From the NCBI GenBank assembly GCA_045124015.1, contig JBGVLA010000027.1, forward strand, positions 1 through 17,917: a stretch of DNA of 17,917 bases. The letters run 5' to 3'. Below the pieces are notes generated by a model that ran no database searches, had not been told where the DNA came from, and saw only the letters and a program-made list of their open reading frames with translations. Every line of letters starts with the position of its first letter. The first letter of the stretch is position 1. A program made the translations under genes and the position numbers. This document shows positions 7,639 to 13,779 of the stretch, piece after piece. The stretch is from QALR01 sp045124015 (GTDB taxonomy: Bacteria; Bacillota; Clostridia; Oscillospirales; CAG-272).

Positions 7639-8522
7639 TGAAAAATAATAAAACTCAAAAAATCAAAAAGAGCGCAATGGGTGTTAAGACCAGCAGAACG
7701 ATCGGCAATATTGTGGTGTATATCGTTCTTGGTCTGATCACAATCATTTGGCTTTTCCCGTTTTTTGGCATCCTTCTGGAGTCCTTCCGTGTGGAAACCC
7801 GCATGCAGGTTGGTTATCTCTGGCCGAAAGAATTCGGATTTGATAACTATATCAGACTTTTTAAGGAAACAGATTTTATGATCTGGTTCAGAAATACGGC
7901 GATCATGGGTGTTGCTACAGCCGTTTTGCAAACGTTCTTCGTGCTTTCCATGAGTTATGTGCTTTCCCGTCTTCGCTTTAAGGGCAGAAAATTCTTGATG
8001 AATTTCATGTTGATCCTCGGTATGTTCCCGGGCTTTCTTACCATGATTCTGATCTATAAGGTCTTTTTTGATCTTGGTCTTACCTTGAATATGGCACCGC
8101 TTGGACTTATTATCGTTTATTGCGCAAGCAGTGGTATGGGATATTACGTATCCAAGGGCTTCTTTGATACGATTCCCAAGAGCCTTGACGAGGCGGCAAG
8201 AGTGGATGGCGCTACCCGTTGGCAGGTCTTCTATAAGGTGATCATGCCGCTTTCCAAGCCGATCGTTATTTATACCGTTCTCATGGGCTTTATGGCTCCC
8301 TGGGGTGACTTCATGCTTGCAAGCTATATCATTCATGAAAACAGCGCGGGTATGAACGTTGCCGTTGGTATGTATGAATGGCTTTCCAAAACGATGGTTA
8401 ATTCGCATTATACGATGTTCTGTGCTGCGGGCGTTATCGTTGCCATTCCTGTTACTCTCGTATTCCTTCTGTTGCAGAAGTATTACGTTGAAGGTGTAAC
8501 GGGCGGAGCAGTGAAAGGATGA
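7638..8522 (+). CDS. malG: ABC sugar transporter permease, MalG type
   Basis: The 294-residue product is the second permease of the importer. A membrane segment at ~25-50 is followed by PFFGILLESFR, then further segments near 88-110, 120-140, 151-172, 208-230 and 257-278. The EAA loop is DEAARVDGAT at 184-193 and the product ends GVTGGAVKG, the MalG-type C-terminus that contacts the ATPase. Start ATG 7638-7640 shares its A with the MalF stop (TAATG), with GAGGAGG at 7621-7627 ten bases before, so translation is coupled and equal permease amounts are expected. Length is normal for MalG (about 270-300). Substrate is inferred as maltodextrin from the glycosidases. Confidence 0.95.
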   Translation: MKNNKTQKIKKSAMGVKTSRTIGNIVVYIVLGLITIIWLFPFFGILLESFRVETRMQVGYLWPKEFGFDNYIRLFKETDFMIWFRNTAIMGVATAVLQTFFVLSMSYVLSRLRFKGRKFLMNFMLILGMFPGFLTMILIYKVFFDLGLTLNMAPLGLIIVYCASSGMGYYVSKGFFDTIPKSLDEAARVDGATRWQVFYKVIMPLSKPIVIYTVLMGFMAPWGDFMLASYIIHENSAGMNVAVGMYEWLSKTMVNSHYTMFCAAGVIVAIPVTLVFLLLQKYYVEGVTGGAVKG

Positions 8523-8534
8523 TAGGAGAATAAT

Positions 8535-9659
8535 ATGGCTACTGTAAAATTAACAAATGTGAAAAAAGTATACGGCAAGGACGTCGTGGCTGTTGACGAC
8601 TTCAATCTTGATATTGCCGATAAAGAGTTTATCGTTTTCGTAGGTCCCTCCGGTTGCGGTAAATCCACCACGCTCCGTATGATCGCAGGGCTCGAGGATA
8701 TTTCCGCGGGCACGATCGAAATTGACGGTGTCGTTGTGAATGACCTCCAGCCCCGTGACCGCGATATCGCCATGGTTTTCCAGAACTATGCGCTTTACCC
8801 CCATCTTACCGTTTTTGAAAACATGGCGTTCAGCCTGAGACTGAAAAAGGCTCCGCAGGAAGAGGTATACGAAAAGGTAACTGCTGCTGCTGAAATTCTT
8901 GGTATTACCGAATATCTGACGAGAAAGCCCCGCGCGCTTTCCGGTGGTCAGAGACAGCGTGTTGCCATTGGCAGAGCGATGGTCCGCGATAGCAAGGTAT
9001 TCCTCATGGACGAACCGCTCTCCAACTTGGATGCGAAGCTTCGTAACCAGATGAGAGCGGAAATCATCCTTCTTCGTCAGAAGATCGACACCACCTTCAT
9101 TTACGTAACTCATGACCAGACAGAGGCAATGACACTCGGCGACCGTATCGTTATCATGAAGGACGGCTTTATCCAGCAGGTTGGTACTCCCGTTGAGGTG
9201 TTCGATATGCCGCTCAACCTTTTCGTTGCGGAATTCATCGGCGCGCCTAAGATGAATACCTTCAAGACGAATCTCATTTCTGAAAATGGCAAGTATTACG
9301 TAACGCCTTACGGCGCGAAGATTGAAATCATGGGCAAGAAAGCAGATGCGTTGAAGGAAAAGAGCATTGGTACGAGAGAGATCATTCTTGGTGTTCGTCC
9401 CGAGCATTTTACACTTTCCGATAAGGGTAATCCCGCGGCGATTCCTTGCAAGATCGTCGTTAACGAAATGATGGGCAGTGAGCTTCATCTCCACGTTGTA
9501 ACCGAAAGCGGTGATAAGCTGATCGTTCGTATTCCTACTGTGAAGCTTGAGGATGAGGAACGCAAGGAGCTTGTTTATGGCAAGACCATTTACGTTACCT
9601 TTGAAGGAAAGGTTATGCATTTCTTTGATCCTGAAACGGAAAAGAATCTTCTTGTATAA
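8535..9659 (+). CDS. msmX: CUT1 sugar ABC transporter ATPase, MsmX/MalK/UgpC type
   Basis: The 374-residue cytoplasmic subunit energises the importer. Walker A is GPSGCGKST at 37-45, the Q-loop Gln83 is in FQNYALYPH, the signature is LSGGQ at 135-139, Walker B ends FLMDE with Glu160, and the H-loop His193 is in VTHDQTEAMT. The C-terminal ~135 residues form the TOBE/regulatory fold (GVRPEHF at ~287-293). Lengths and motifs are complete. AGGAG at 8524-8528 precedes ATG 8535, and the gap from malG is 12 bases. Many Firmicutes use one MsmX-type ATPase for several importers, often encoded apart from them; here it sits inside the operon, so it may be dedicated or shared. A strong stem-loop follows the stop. 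Confidence 0.95.
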   Translation: MATVKLTNVKKVYGKDVVAVDDFNLDIADKEFIVFVGPSGCGKSTTLRMIAGLEDISAGTIEIDGVVVNDLQPRDRDIAMVFQNYALYPHLTVFENMAFSLRLKKAPQEEVYEKVTAAAEILGITEYLTRKPRALSGGQRQRVAIGRAMVRDSKVFLMDEPLSNLDAKLRNQMRAEIILLRQKIDTTFIYVTHDQTEAMTLGDRIVIMKDGFIQQVGTPVEVFDMPLNLFVAEFIGAPKMNTFKTNLISENGKYYVTPYGAKIEIMGKKADALKEKSIGTREIILGVRPEHFTLSDKGNPAAIPCKIVVNEMMGSELHLHVVTESGDKLIVRIPTVKLEDEERKELVYGKTIYVTFEGKVMHFFDPETEKNLLV

Positions 9660-9679
9660 ATATTACAAAAAGCACTTCT

Positions 9680-9709
9680 TGTGGCACCTGCGTTAGAGCA
9701 GGTGCCACA
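9680..9709 (+). terminator. Strong stem-loop at the end of the importer operon
   Basis: TGTGGCACCTGC (9680-9691) and its exact reverse complement (9698-9709) form a 12-bp stem with loop GTTAGA, 20 bases after the ATPase stop. Only GTTATATT follows instead of a clean T run, so it may be a weak terminator or an mRNA 3'-end stabiliser. Confidence 0.6.
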
Positions 9710-9710
9710 G

Positions 9711-9885
9711 TTATATTCGCCGATGGCGAGTGATATTGCCTTGCAGTGATATTGACTTCGTCAGTGATATGCGCTTCGCGCGTTTGAAGTTAGAAGGGTG
9801 AATATAATATCACTGCGACCGATGGGCGTAATATCGCTACGAGTGAAACGAGTAATATCACGCTGAGCGATGCTCAGCATATCAC
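9711..9885. repeat. Mini-palindrome array set in an orientation-switching GTGATATT repeat
   Basis: GTGATAT(T) occurs at 9730, 9746 and 9764, with degenerate copies TTATATT at 9711 and GTGAATAT at 9798. The reverse complement AATATCAC occurs at 9806 and 9854, as AATATCGC at 9830, and as CATATCAC at 9878. The right-hand copies have an exact 24-base period. Between copies lie small palindromes with three-base centres: CGCC-GAT-GGCG, GC-CTT-GC, GAC-TTC-GTC, GCGC-TTC-GCGC, and GCTGAGC-GAT-GCTCAGC (9862-9878), plus one imperfect palindrome (9814-9829) and one 6-base direct repeat ACGAGT (9838-9853). The whole block is an imperfect large inverted repeat centred at about 9805. Function unknown. Confidence 0.8.
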
Positions 9886-9897
9886 TTCGTCTACTTT

Positions 9898-9917
9898 GCA
9901 TTTGTACCCACAAATGC
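9898..9917. repeat. 8-bp inverted repeat next to the array
   Basis: GCATTTGT (9898-9905) and ACAAATGC (9910-9917) form a perfect stem around loop ACCC. It follows the array by 12 bases and precedes the terminator-like stem. It may be part of the same multi-hairpin block. Confidence 0.6.
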
Positions 9918-9933
9918 TATGCTTGCAAAAAAG

Positions 9934-9966
9934 AGGACAGCGAACTTTAGAATTCTCTGTCCTTTT
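9934..9966 (+). terminator. Probable factor-independent terminator
   Basis: AGGACAG (9934-9940) and CTGTCCT (9957-9963) form a 7-bp stem with a 16-base loop, preceded by an A run and followed by TTTTCC. The layout (A run, GC stem, T run) suits a bidirectional terminator that ends any read-through from the importer operon. The T run is short, so efficiency is uncertain. Confidence 0.55.
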
Positions 9967-10050
9967 CCGTTTGTGTTGGATTTTACTGCTTTATCGCAGA
10001 TCAACGTTTTCAAGGCTCTTTTTTTGAAAAATTAAAATTTATAAAAAAAT

Positions 10051-10105
10051 ATATGAAGAGGAGATTCTACAGCTGGTTTTGAATACGCCAAGGAATCCTT
10101 CATAT
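10051..10105. repeat. 13-bp inverted repeat with a 4-base bulge, upstream of the marR promoter
   Basis: ATATGAAG plus GATTC (10051-10058 and 10063-10067, with AGGA bulged between) pairs fully with GAATCCTTCATAT (10093-10105). The loop is 25 bases. Runs of seven A residues flank it closely on both sides (before ATAT and after CATAT). It is upstream of the -35 box, so not in the marR leader unless another promoter exists. It could be a protein-binding site, a small RNA or a remnant of a small mobile repeat. Confidence 0.5.
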
Positions 10106-10127
10106 AAAAAAATTCATAATTTTGTTA

Positions 10128-10156
10128 TTGACAATTTTGTTTTTGAATAGTATACT
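10128..10156 (+). promoter_or_regulatory. Sigma-A promoter of the marR operon
   Basis: TTGACA (10128-10133) and TATACT (10151-10156) have a 17-bp spacer. Transcription should begin near 10163, about 30 bases before the marR start codon. The -10 box lies within a palindrome, so repressor binding would exclude RNA polymerase. Confidence 0.87.
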
Positions 10157-10174
10157 ATAGAATAGTTCAAAAAC
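10139..10174. promoter_or_regulatory. Palindromic MarR-type operator over the promoter
   Basis: Two nested symmetries are visible. GTTTTTGAA (10139-10147) and TTCAAAAAC (10166-10174) are a perfect 9-bp inverted repeat. ATAGTATACTAT (10147-10158) is a perfect 12-bp palindrome that contains the -10 box. The size and position fit a dimeric winged-helix repressor, and the gene downstream encodes one, so autorepression is the natural reading. Confidence 0.75.
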
Positions 10175-10193
10175 AAACATAAAGGAGCTTTTT

Positions 10194-10661
10194 ATGATAA
10201 CGATCCAAGAAATGAACGGACACGCGAAAAAAGTCGGAATGGCTTATGAGAAGGCTTTGTTACCTTTGGCCAAGGAAACCGATATGCCTCATACCGCGAT
10301 CAGCATCCTTCTTTTTGTTGCGAATAATCCCGATTTTGCCACAGCAAGCAATATTTGCGATATGAGAGGACTCAAGAAACCGATTGTTTCCGCTCACGTA
10401 GAACGTCTTGTTCAAGAGGGATACATTGAAAGACGCGCCGTTCCCGGAGACAGAAGAAAGGACGCTCTCATATGCACTGAAAAGGCGGCAGGCATTATTG
10501 AAGCCGGACGGAATCGTCAGATTCAGTTTGCCAATGCTGTACTGGAAGGAATCAGCGAAGAGGATCGTGTTGTAATGGAGCGTTGCTTTAAGTTGATGAA
10601 TGAAAATATTGATAAAATTATAAAGGAGAAACATCATTATGAAAATTGCAGTAACTTATGA
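10194..10661 (+). CDS. MarR-family transcriptional regulator
   Basis: The 155-residue product has the MarR layout: N-terminal dimerisation helix, winged helix-turn-helix at ~35-100, C-terminal helix. The recognition helix is around residues 66-83 (KKPIVSAHVERLVQEGYI), followed by the wing ERRAVPGDRRKDALICTEKA with the conserved D-x-R pattern. It probably represses its own operon through the palindrome at 10139-10174 and releases DNA when a ligand, oxidant or metal binds; two Cys residues in the N-terminal half and Cys near the end may matter, but the ligand cannot be read from sequence. AAAGGAG at 10181-10187 lies 6 bases before the start. Its last 23 bases overlap the next gene in another frame, which implies translational coupling. 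Confidence 0.92.
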   Translation: MITIQEMNGHAKKVGMAYEKALLPLAKETDMPHTAISILLFVANNPDFATASNICDMRGLKKPIVSAHVERLVQEGYIERRAVPGDRRKDALICTEKAAGIIEAGRNRQIQFANAVLEGISEEDRVVMERCFKLMNENIDKIIKEKHHYENCSNL

Positions 10662-11058
10662 AAACGGAAAGATCTTTCAGCATTTCGGACATACTGAGCA
10701 GTTTAAGATCTACACAGTAGAGGACGGTAAGATCGTTTCTTCCGAGATCGTGGATACGAACGGAAGTGGACACGGAGCACTTGCAGGACTTCTTGCAGAA
10801 CAAAACGTATCTGTCTTGATCTGCGGCGGTATCGGCGGCGGTGCGCAGATGGCACTTGCAAGTTCCGGCATCAAGCTTTACGGCGGTGTCAGCGGCTCTT
10901 GCGACGAGGCCGTAAATGCTTTGCTTGCCAATGCGCTGATCTTCAATCCCGAAGTCAGATGCAATCACCATGATCACGAGCACGGCGAAGAAGGGCACAC
11001 CTGCGGCACTCACGGCTGTGGATCACATAATTGCGGCAACCACGGCTGTGGCAATTAA
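10639..11058 (+). CDS. NifX/NafY-like dinitrogenase Fe-Mo cofactor family protein with His/Cys-rich tail
   Basis: The 139-residue product matches the small Nitro_FeMo-Co domain over residues 1-~105: MKIAVTYENGKIFQHFGHTEQF, GHGALAGLL, then VLICGGIGGGAQMAL and GVSGSCDEAV. Such stand-alone domains are common in anaerobes that do not fix nitrogen and probably carry or deliver Fe-S or metal clusters. The last ~32 residues form an unusual tail with about nine His and five Cys in repeated H-G-C-G and C-G-x-H units, a likely metal-binding arm. AAAGGAG at 10622-10628 precedes ATG 10639 by 10 bases, inside the marR gene. No nif gene is nearby, so a nitrogenase role is unlikely. Its place between a MarR regulator and an alarmone synthetase suggests a stress or metal response. 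Confidence 0.88.
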   Translation: MKIAVTYENGKIFQHFGHTEQFKIYTVEDGKIVSSEIVDTNGSGHGALAGLLAEQNVSVLICGGIGGGAQMALASSGIKLYGGVSGSCDEAVNALLANALIFNPEVRCNHHDHEHGEEGHTCGTHGCGSHNCGNHGCGN

Positions 11059-11069
11059 GGGAGAATCCA

Positions 11070-11864
11070 TTGAAAAAACAATATCGGGATGATCCACTGT
11101 TTGATGATTGGGATGAAGCGGCGCTTCCGACCGCAATTGCAGCAATATCAAACTCCGCGATGAACGTGCTCTATCATCAAACAAAGAAAATAATGGGCAG
11201 AATGGTTGATTACAAAGAGCTTAGAATGATCTACGCCTGCGCAATGAAAGAGATCAAGACAAAATTTGAAATCCTGAATACAGAATTTCAACTTCAATAC
11301 CATCGCAATCCGATCAATTCTATACAAACACGACTTAAAAGTACGGCAAGTATTATTGAAAAGCTTGTAAAGCAGAATAAATCCATTGATATTGACAGCG
11401 TAGAGGAAAACATACATGACATTGCCGGTGTAAGAGTAATATGCTCGTATATTGACGATGTTTATTTGGTCGCTGAAGCACTTCTAAAGCAGGATGATAT
11501 TACACTCGTTACACGGAAGGATTATATTGAAAATCCCAAGGCAAACGGTTATAGAAGCTTACATCTGATCGTTAAGGTTCCCGTATTTCTTTCGGAGCGC
11601 CGATTGGAGATGGAGGTAGAGGTTCAGCTTCGCACGATCGCCATGGACTTTTGGGCAAGCCTTGAGCATCTGTTGCATTACAAGACCAATTTTGATGGCA
11701 AGGACGCGCTTGTGGATGAACTTCGCAAGTGCGCTGAAACAATCAGTCAGACTGACAATGATATGATGAAGATACGCTCTAAAGTAGAAAACCTCGTTGA
11801 CATTCCAACCGAAGATGAGATCTTGTTTGAGAGGATCAGAAAGCTCGATATGCCTATTGAGTAA
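11070..11864 (+). CDS. Small alarmone synthetase, RelA/SpoT-domain (p)ppGpp synthetase
   Basis: The 264-residue product has a single RelA/SpoT synthetase domain and no hydrolase, TGS or ACT domain, as in RelQ/YjbM-type enzymes. Motifs seen are RLKSTASIIEKL (88-99, substrate side), IHDIAGVRVICSY with Asp117, the NPKANGYRSLH segment with Tyr151, and EVEVQLRT with Glu174 and Gln176. It should transfer pyrophosphate from ATP to GDP or GTP and raise the alarmone level when its gene is induced. The start is TTG 11070, with AAGGGAG at 11057-11063 six bases before; the upstream ATG 11031 lies inside the His-rich end of the previous gene and has no ribosome site. The gap from that gene is 11 bases, so it belongs to the MarR-controlled operon. 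A perfect palindrome terminator follows. Confidence 0.92.
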   Translation: MKKQYRDDPLFDDWDEAALPTAIAAISNSAMNVLYHQTKKIMGRMVDYKELRMIYACAMKEIKTKFEILNTEFQLQYHRNPINSIQTRLKSTASIIEKLVKQNKSIDIDSVEENIHDIAGVRVICSYIDDVYLVAEALLKQDDITLVTRKDYIENPKANGYRSLHLIVKVPVFLSERRLEMEVEVQLRTIAMDFWASLEHLLHYKTNFDGKDALVDELRKCAETISQTDNDMMKIRSKVENLVDIPTEDEILFERIRKLDMPIE

Positions 11865-11873
11865 AATGTATGT

Positions 11874-11907
11874 GGCTCACAAACAAATTTGTTTGTGAGC
11901 CTTTTGC
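11874..11907 (+). terminator. Factor-independent terminator, 28-base perfect palindrome
   Basis: A perfect palindrome spans 11874-11901, starting GGCTCACAAACAAA and followed by its exact reverse complement. TTTTGCGTTTTTTG follows. It closes the marR operon 9 bases after the alarmone synthetase stop. Confidence 0.9.
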
Positions 11908-12005
11908 GTTTTTTGTAGTGTTTATTTTGGGTTTAGAATACATTGGTAAAATGTTTGTGTATAACGATCATTTGACTTGATAACTTTTAAGAAAGCGGTG
12001 AAATC

Positions 12006-12680
12006 ATGTTCCATATTCTTGTAATAGATGATGATAAAAATACGAGGCTGTATTTTGAAGCGGTACTGAAAAATAACGGATATACCGTGAGCGTTGCCAA
12101 GAACGGCGAGGATGCACTTGACGTTATGGATAAAGAGCATATCGACCTTGTGGTGCTTGATATTATGATGCCTAAGATGGACGGATATGAATTTACAAAG
12201 ACCTTGCGTGAATGTGGAAACAATCTTCCGATCCTGATGGTTTCGGCCAAACAGCTTCCTGTGGATAAAAACAAAGGATTCGCCGTCGGCACGGACGATT
12301 ATATGACAAAGCCCGTGAATCAAGATGAGTTTCTGTATCGCATCAAGGCGCTTTTTCGCCGTGCGAAGATAGCAAATGAGCGCAAGATCGTTGTAGGCGG
12401 CGTTATACTTGATTATGATTCCTTGACGGTAACAAAAGGCGATGAGGTACAAGAGCTTCCGCAAAAAGAGTTCATGCTTCTCTATAAGCTTCTTTCCTAC
12501 CCCGGAAAAATCTTTACCCGTATTCAGCTCATGGACGAAATATGGGGAGCTGAGAGCGAGACAGGGTGGGAGACCGTTACCGTACACGTTGGCAGACTTC
12601 GCAAGCGTTTTGAAGGGTGGAGTGAATTTGAAATAGAGTCGGTCCGCGGACTCGGATATAAGGCGGTAAAAAAGACATGA
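12006..12680 (+). CDS. OmpR-family response regulator
   Basis: The 224-residue product has an N-terminal receiver (1-~115) and a C-terminal winged-helix DNA-binding domain (~125-222). Receiver residues are the acidic group Asp8-Asp10, phospho-acceptor Asp52 in LDIMMPKMDG, Ser80 in MVSAK and Lys102 in TKPV. The effector part shows ELPQKEFMLLYKLL, FTRIQLMDEIWG, VTVHVGRLRKRF and VRGLGYKA, all typical of OmpR/PhoB proteins. It should bind direct repeats upstream of targets after phosphorylation by the kinase encoded next; a 4-base ATGA overlap couples the two. The ribosome site is weak (GCGGTGA at 11994-12000). A poor TAGAAT-like -10 box is seen upstream but no convincing promoter. The cotranscribed acyltransferase suggests a link to membrane lipid state. 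Confidence 0.95.
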   Translation: MFHILVIDDDKNTRLYFEAVLKNNGYTVSVAKNGEDALDVMDKEHIDLVVLDIMMPKMDGYEFTKTLRECGNNLPILMVSAKQLPVDKNKGFAVGTDDYMTKPVNQDEFLYRIKALFRRAKIANERKIVVGGVILDYDSLTVTKGDEVQELPQKEFMLLYKLLSYPGKIFTRIQLMDEIWGAESETGWETVTVHVGRLRKRFEGWSEFEIESVRGLGYKAVKKT

Positions 12681-13765
12681 AAAAGACACCGCAAATCAAT
12701 ATGGAAAAAATTAAAGAAAGCAGATCACGAATGTCCTTGACGCTTGCGCTATCCATATTTGTATTTGTCATTCTTCTTGCGGCGATCGCGCTTACCGCGC
12801 TTGGTCTTTGGTTGCTGACAAAAGCGGGCGTGATCGTGGATATCAACGGAGAGCTTCAGCTTGGACAGGTCATTTTGTTTATGTCTCTGATCAGTTTGAT
12901 TATTGGCGGCGTGTCCGTGTTTTTCAGCAGTCGGCTTCCGCTGAAACCCGTAAACGAGATCATCAACAAGATGAATCGCTTGGCAGCGGGGGATTTCAAA
13001 ACACGCCTCAAATTCGGAGACACGATGTCAGCACATCCCGCAGTAAAAGAACTTACAACAAGCTTCAACACCATGGCAGAGGAGCTTGAAAATACGGAGA
13101 TGCTTCGTAATGATTTCATCAACGCATTCTCACACGAATTCAAGACCCCGATCGTTTCGATCACGGGACTTGCCAATCTTCTTGAAGCAGGAAAGCTTAC
13201 GGAAGAACAGCGCGTTCAGTATGCCCGTGCCATTCGAGAGGAATCTATGCGACTTTCTTCGATGGCAAGCAACGTATTGATCCTTACCAAGGTGGAAAAT
13301 CAAACGATCCTTACCGACGTATCTCGCTTTAATCTCTCTGAACAGGTGCGTTCCGCTGTGCTCTTGCTTGAAGAAAACTGGTCAAACAAAAACATTGATC
13401 TTCAGCTTGATTTTGACGAATTTATGATCGAAGCAAACGAAGAAATGCTCAAGCAGGTGTGGATCAATCTCATTGATAACGCCGTGAAATTCGTTCCTCG
13501 ATGCGGAACTGTCGAGCTTGAGGTGATCGATGCCGGAGAAAAGCTTTGTGTCAAGGTAAGCAATACGGGTAGCGAGATCTCGCCCGAAAAGCAAGAAAAG
13601 ATCTTTGCAAAATTTTACCAAGCCGATGAATCCCGCGCAATGCAAGGAAACGGTATCGGACTTGCTATTGTAAAAAGGATTGTGGAGCTTCACAACGGAA
13701 AGGTCAGCGTAAATAGCGGTAACGATATCACCACCTTTACCGTGTTACTACCTAAAAAGCAATGA
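12677..13765 (+). CDS. Membrane sensor histidine kinase (HAMP, HisKA, HATPase)
   Basis: The 362-residue product has two membrane segments near 21-47 and 64-84, separated by only ~17 residues, so there is no real external sensor domain. HAMP-like linker covers ~85-137. The phosphorylated His153 lies in FSHEFKTPIVSI. The ATPase domain has the N box with Asn264 and Asn268 (WINLIDNAVKF), a G1 box reading SNTGSEI with Asn where Asp is usual, an F box near KIFAKFYQADES, and the G2 box GNGIGLA at 324-330. It autophosphorylates and feeds the regulator encoded just before it. The short loop suggests it senses the membrane itself, a partner membrane protein or an internal signal. The next gene starts 14 bases after the stop. 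Confidence 0.94.
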   Translation: MKKTPQINMEKIKESRSRMSLTLALSIFVFVILLAAIALTALGLWLLTKAGVIVDINGELQLGQVILFMSLISLIIGGVSVFFSSRLPLKPVNEIINKMNRLAAGDFKTRLKFGDTMSAHPAVKELTTSFNTMAEELENTEMLRNDFINAFSHEFKTPIVSITGLANLLEAGKLTEEQRVQYARAIREESMRLSSMASNVLILTKVENQTILTDVSRFNLSEQVRSAVLLLEENWSNKNIDLQLDFDEFMIEANEEMLKQVWINLIDNAVKFVPRCGTVELEVIDAGEKLCVKVSNTGSEISPEKQEKIFAKFYQADESRAMQGNGIGLAIVKRIVELHNGKVSVNSGNDITTFTVLLPKKQ

Positions 13766-13779
13766 TATTGGAGGCATAA

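Larger units (their letters stand above)
9660..10193. other. 534-base intergenic region without a gene, rich in palindromes
   Basis: No credible coding frame is seen here. From left to right the region holds a 12-bp stem-loop (9680-9709), an array of small palindromes set in an 8-base repeat that reverses orientation (9711-9885), an 8-bp stem-loop (9898-9917), a terminator-like stem (9934-9966), a 7-bp A/T stem (10007-10030), a bulged 13-bp inverted repeat (10051-10105) and the promoter/operator of the MarR operon (10128-10174). Each is listed separately where supportable. Confidence 0.85.

Noticed and set aside
8550..9620. A 356-codon open frame on the - strand opposite the ATPase gene
   Set aside because: The + strand has every ABC ATPase motif; the antisense product has no recognisable motif or start signal.
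9711..9885. CRISPR array
   Set aside because: The repeat is only 8 bases, the inserts are 8-27 bases and mostly self-complementary, the orientation flips mid-array and no cas gene is near.
10054..10083. Tiny open frame inside the bulged inverted repeat
   Set aside because: It is nine codons, has no ribosome site and is explained by chance within the palindrome.
10639..11058. Nitrogen fixation gene (nifX proper)
   Set aside because: Only the small shared domain is present and no nif gene is in the window; such proteins are common in organisms that do not fix nitrogen.
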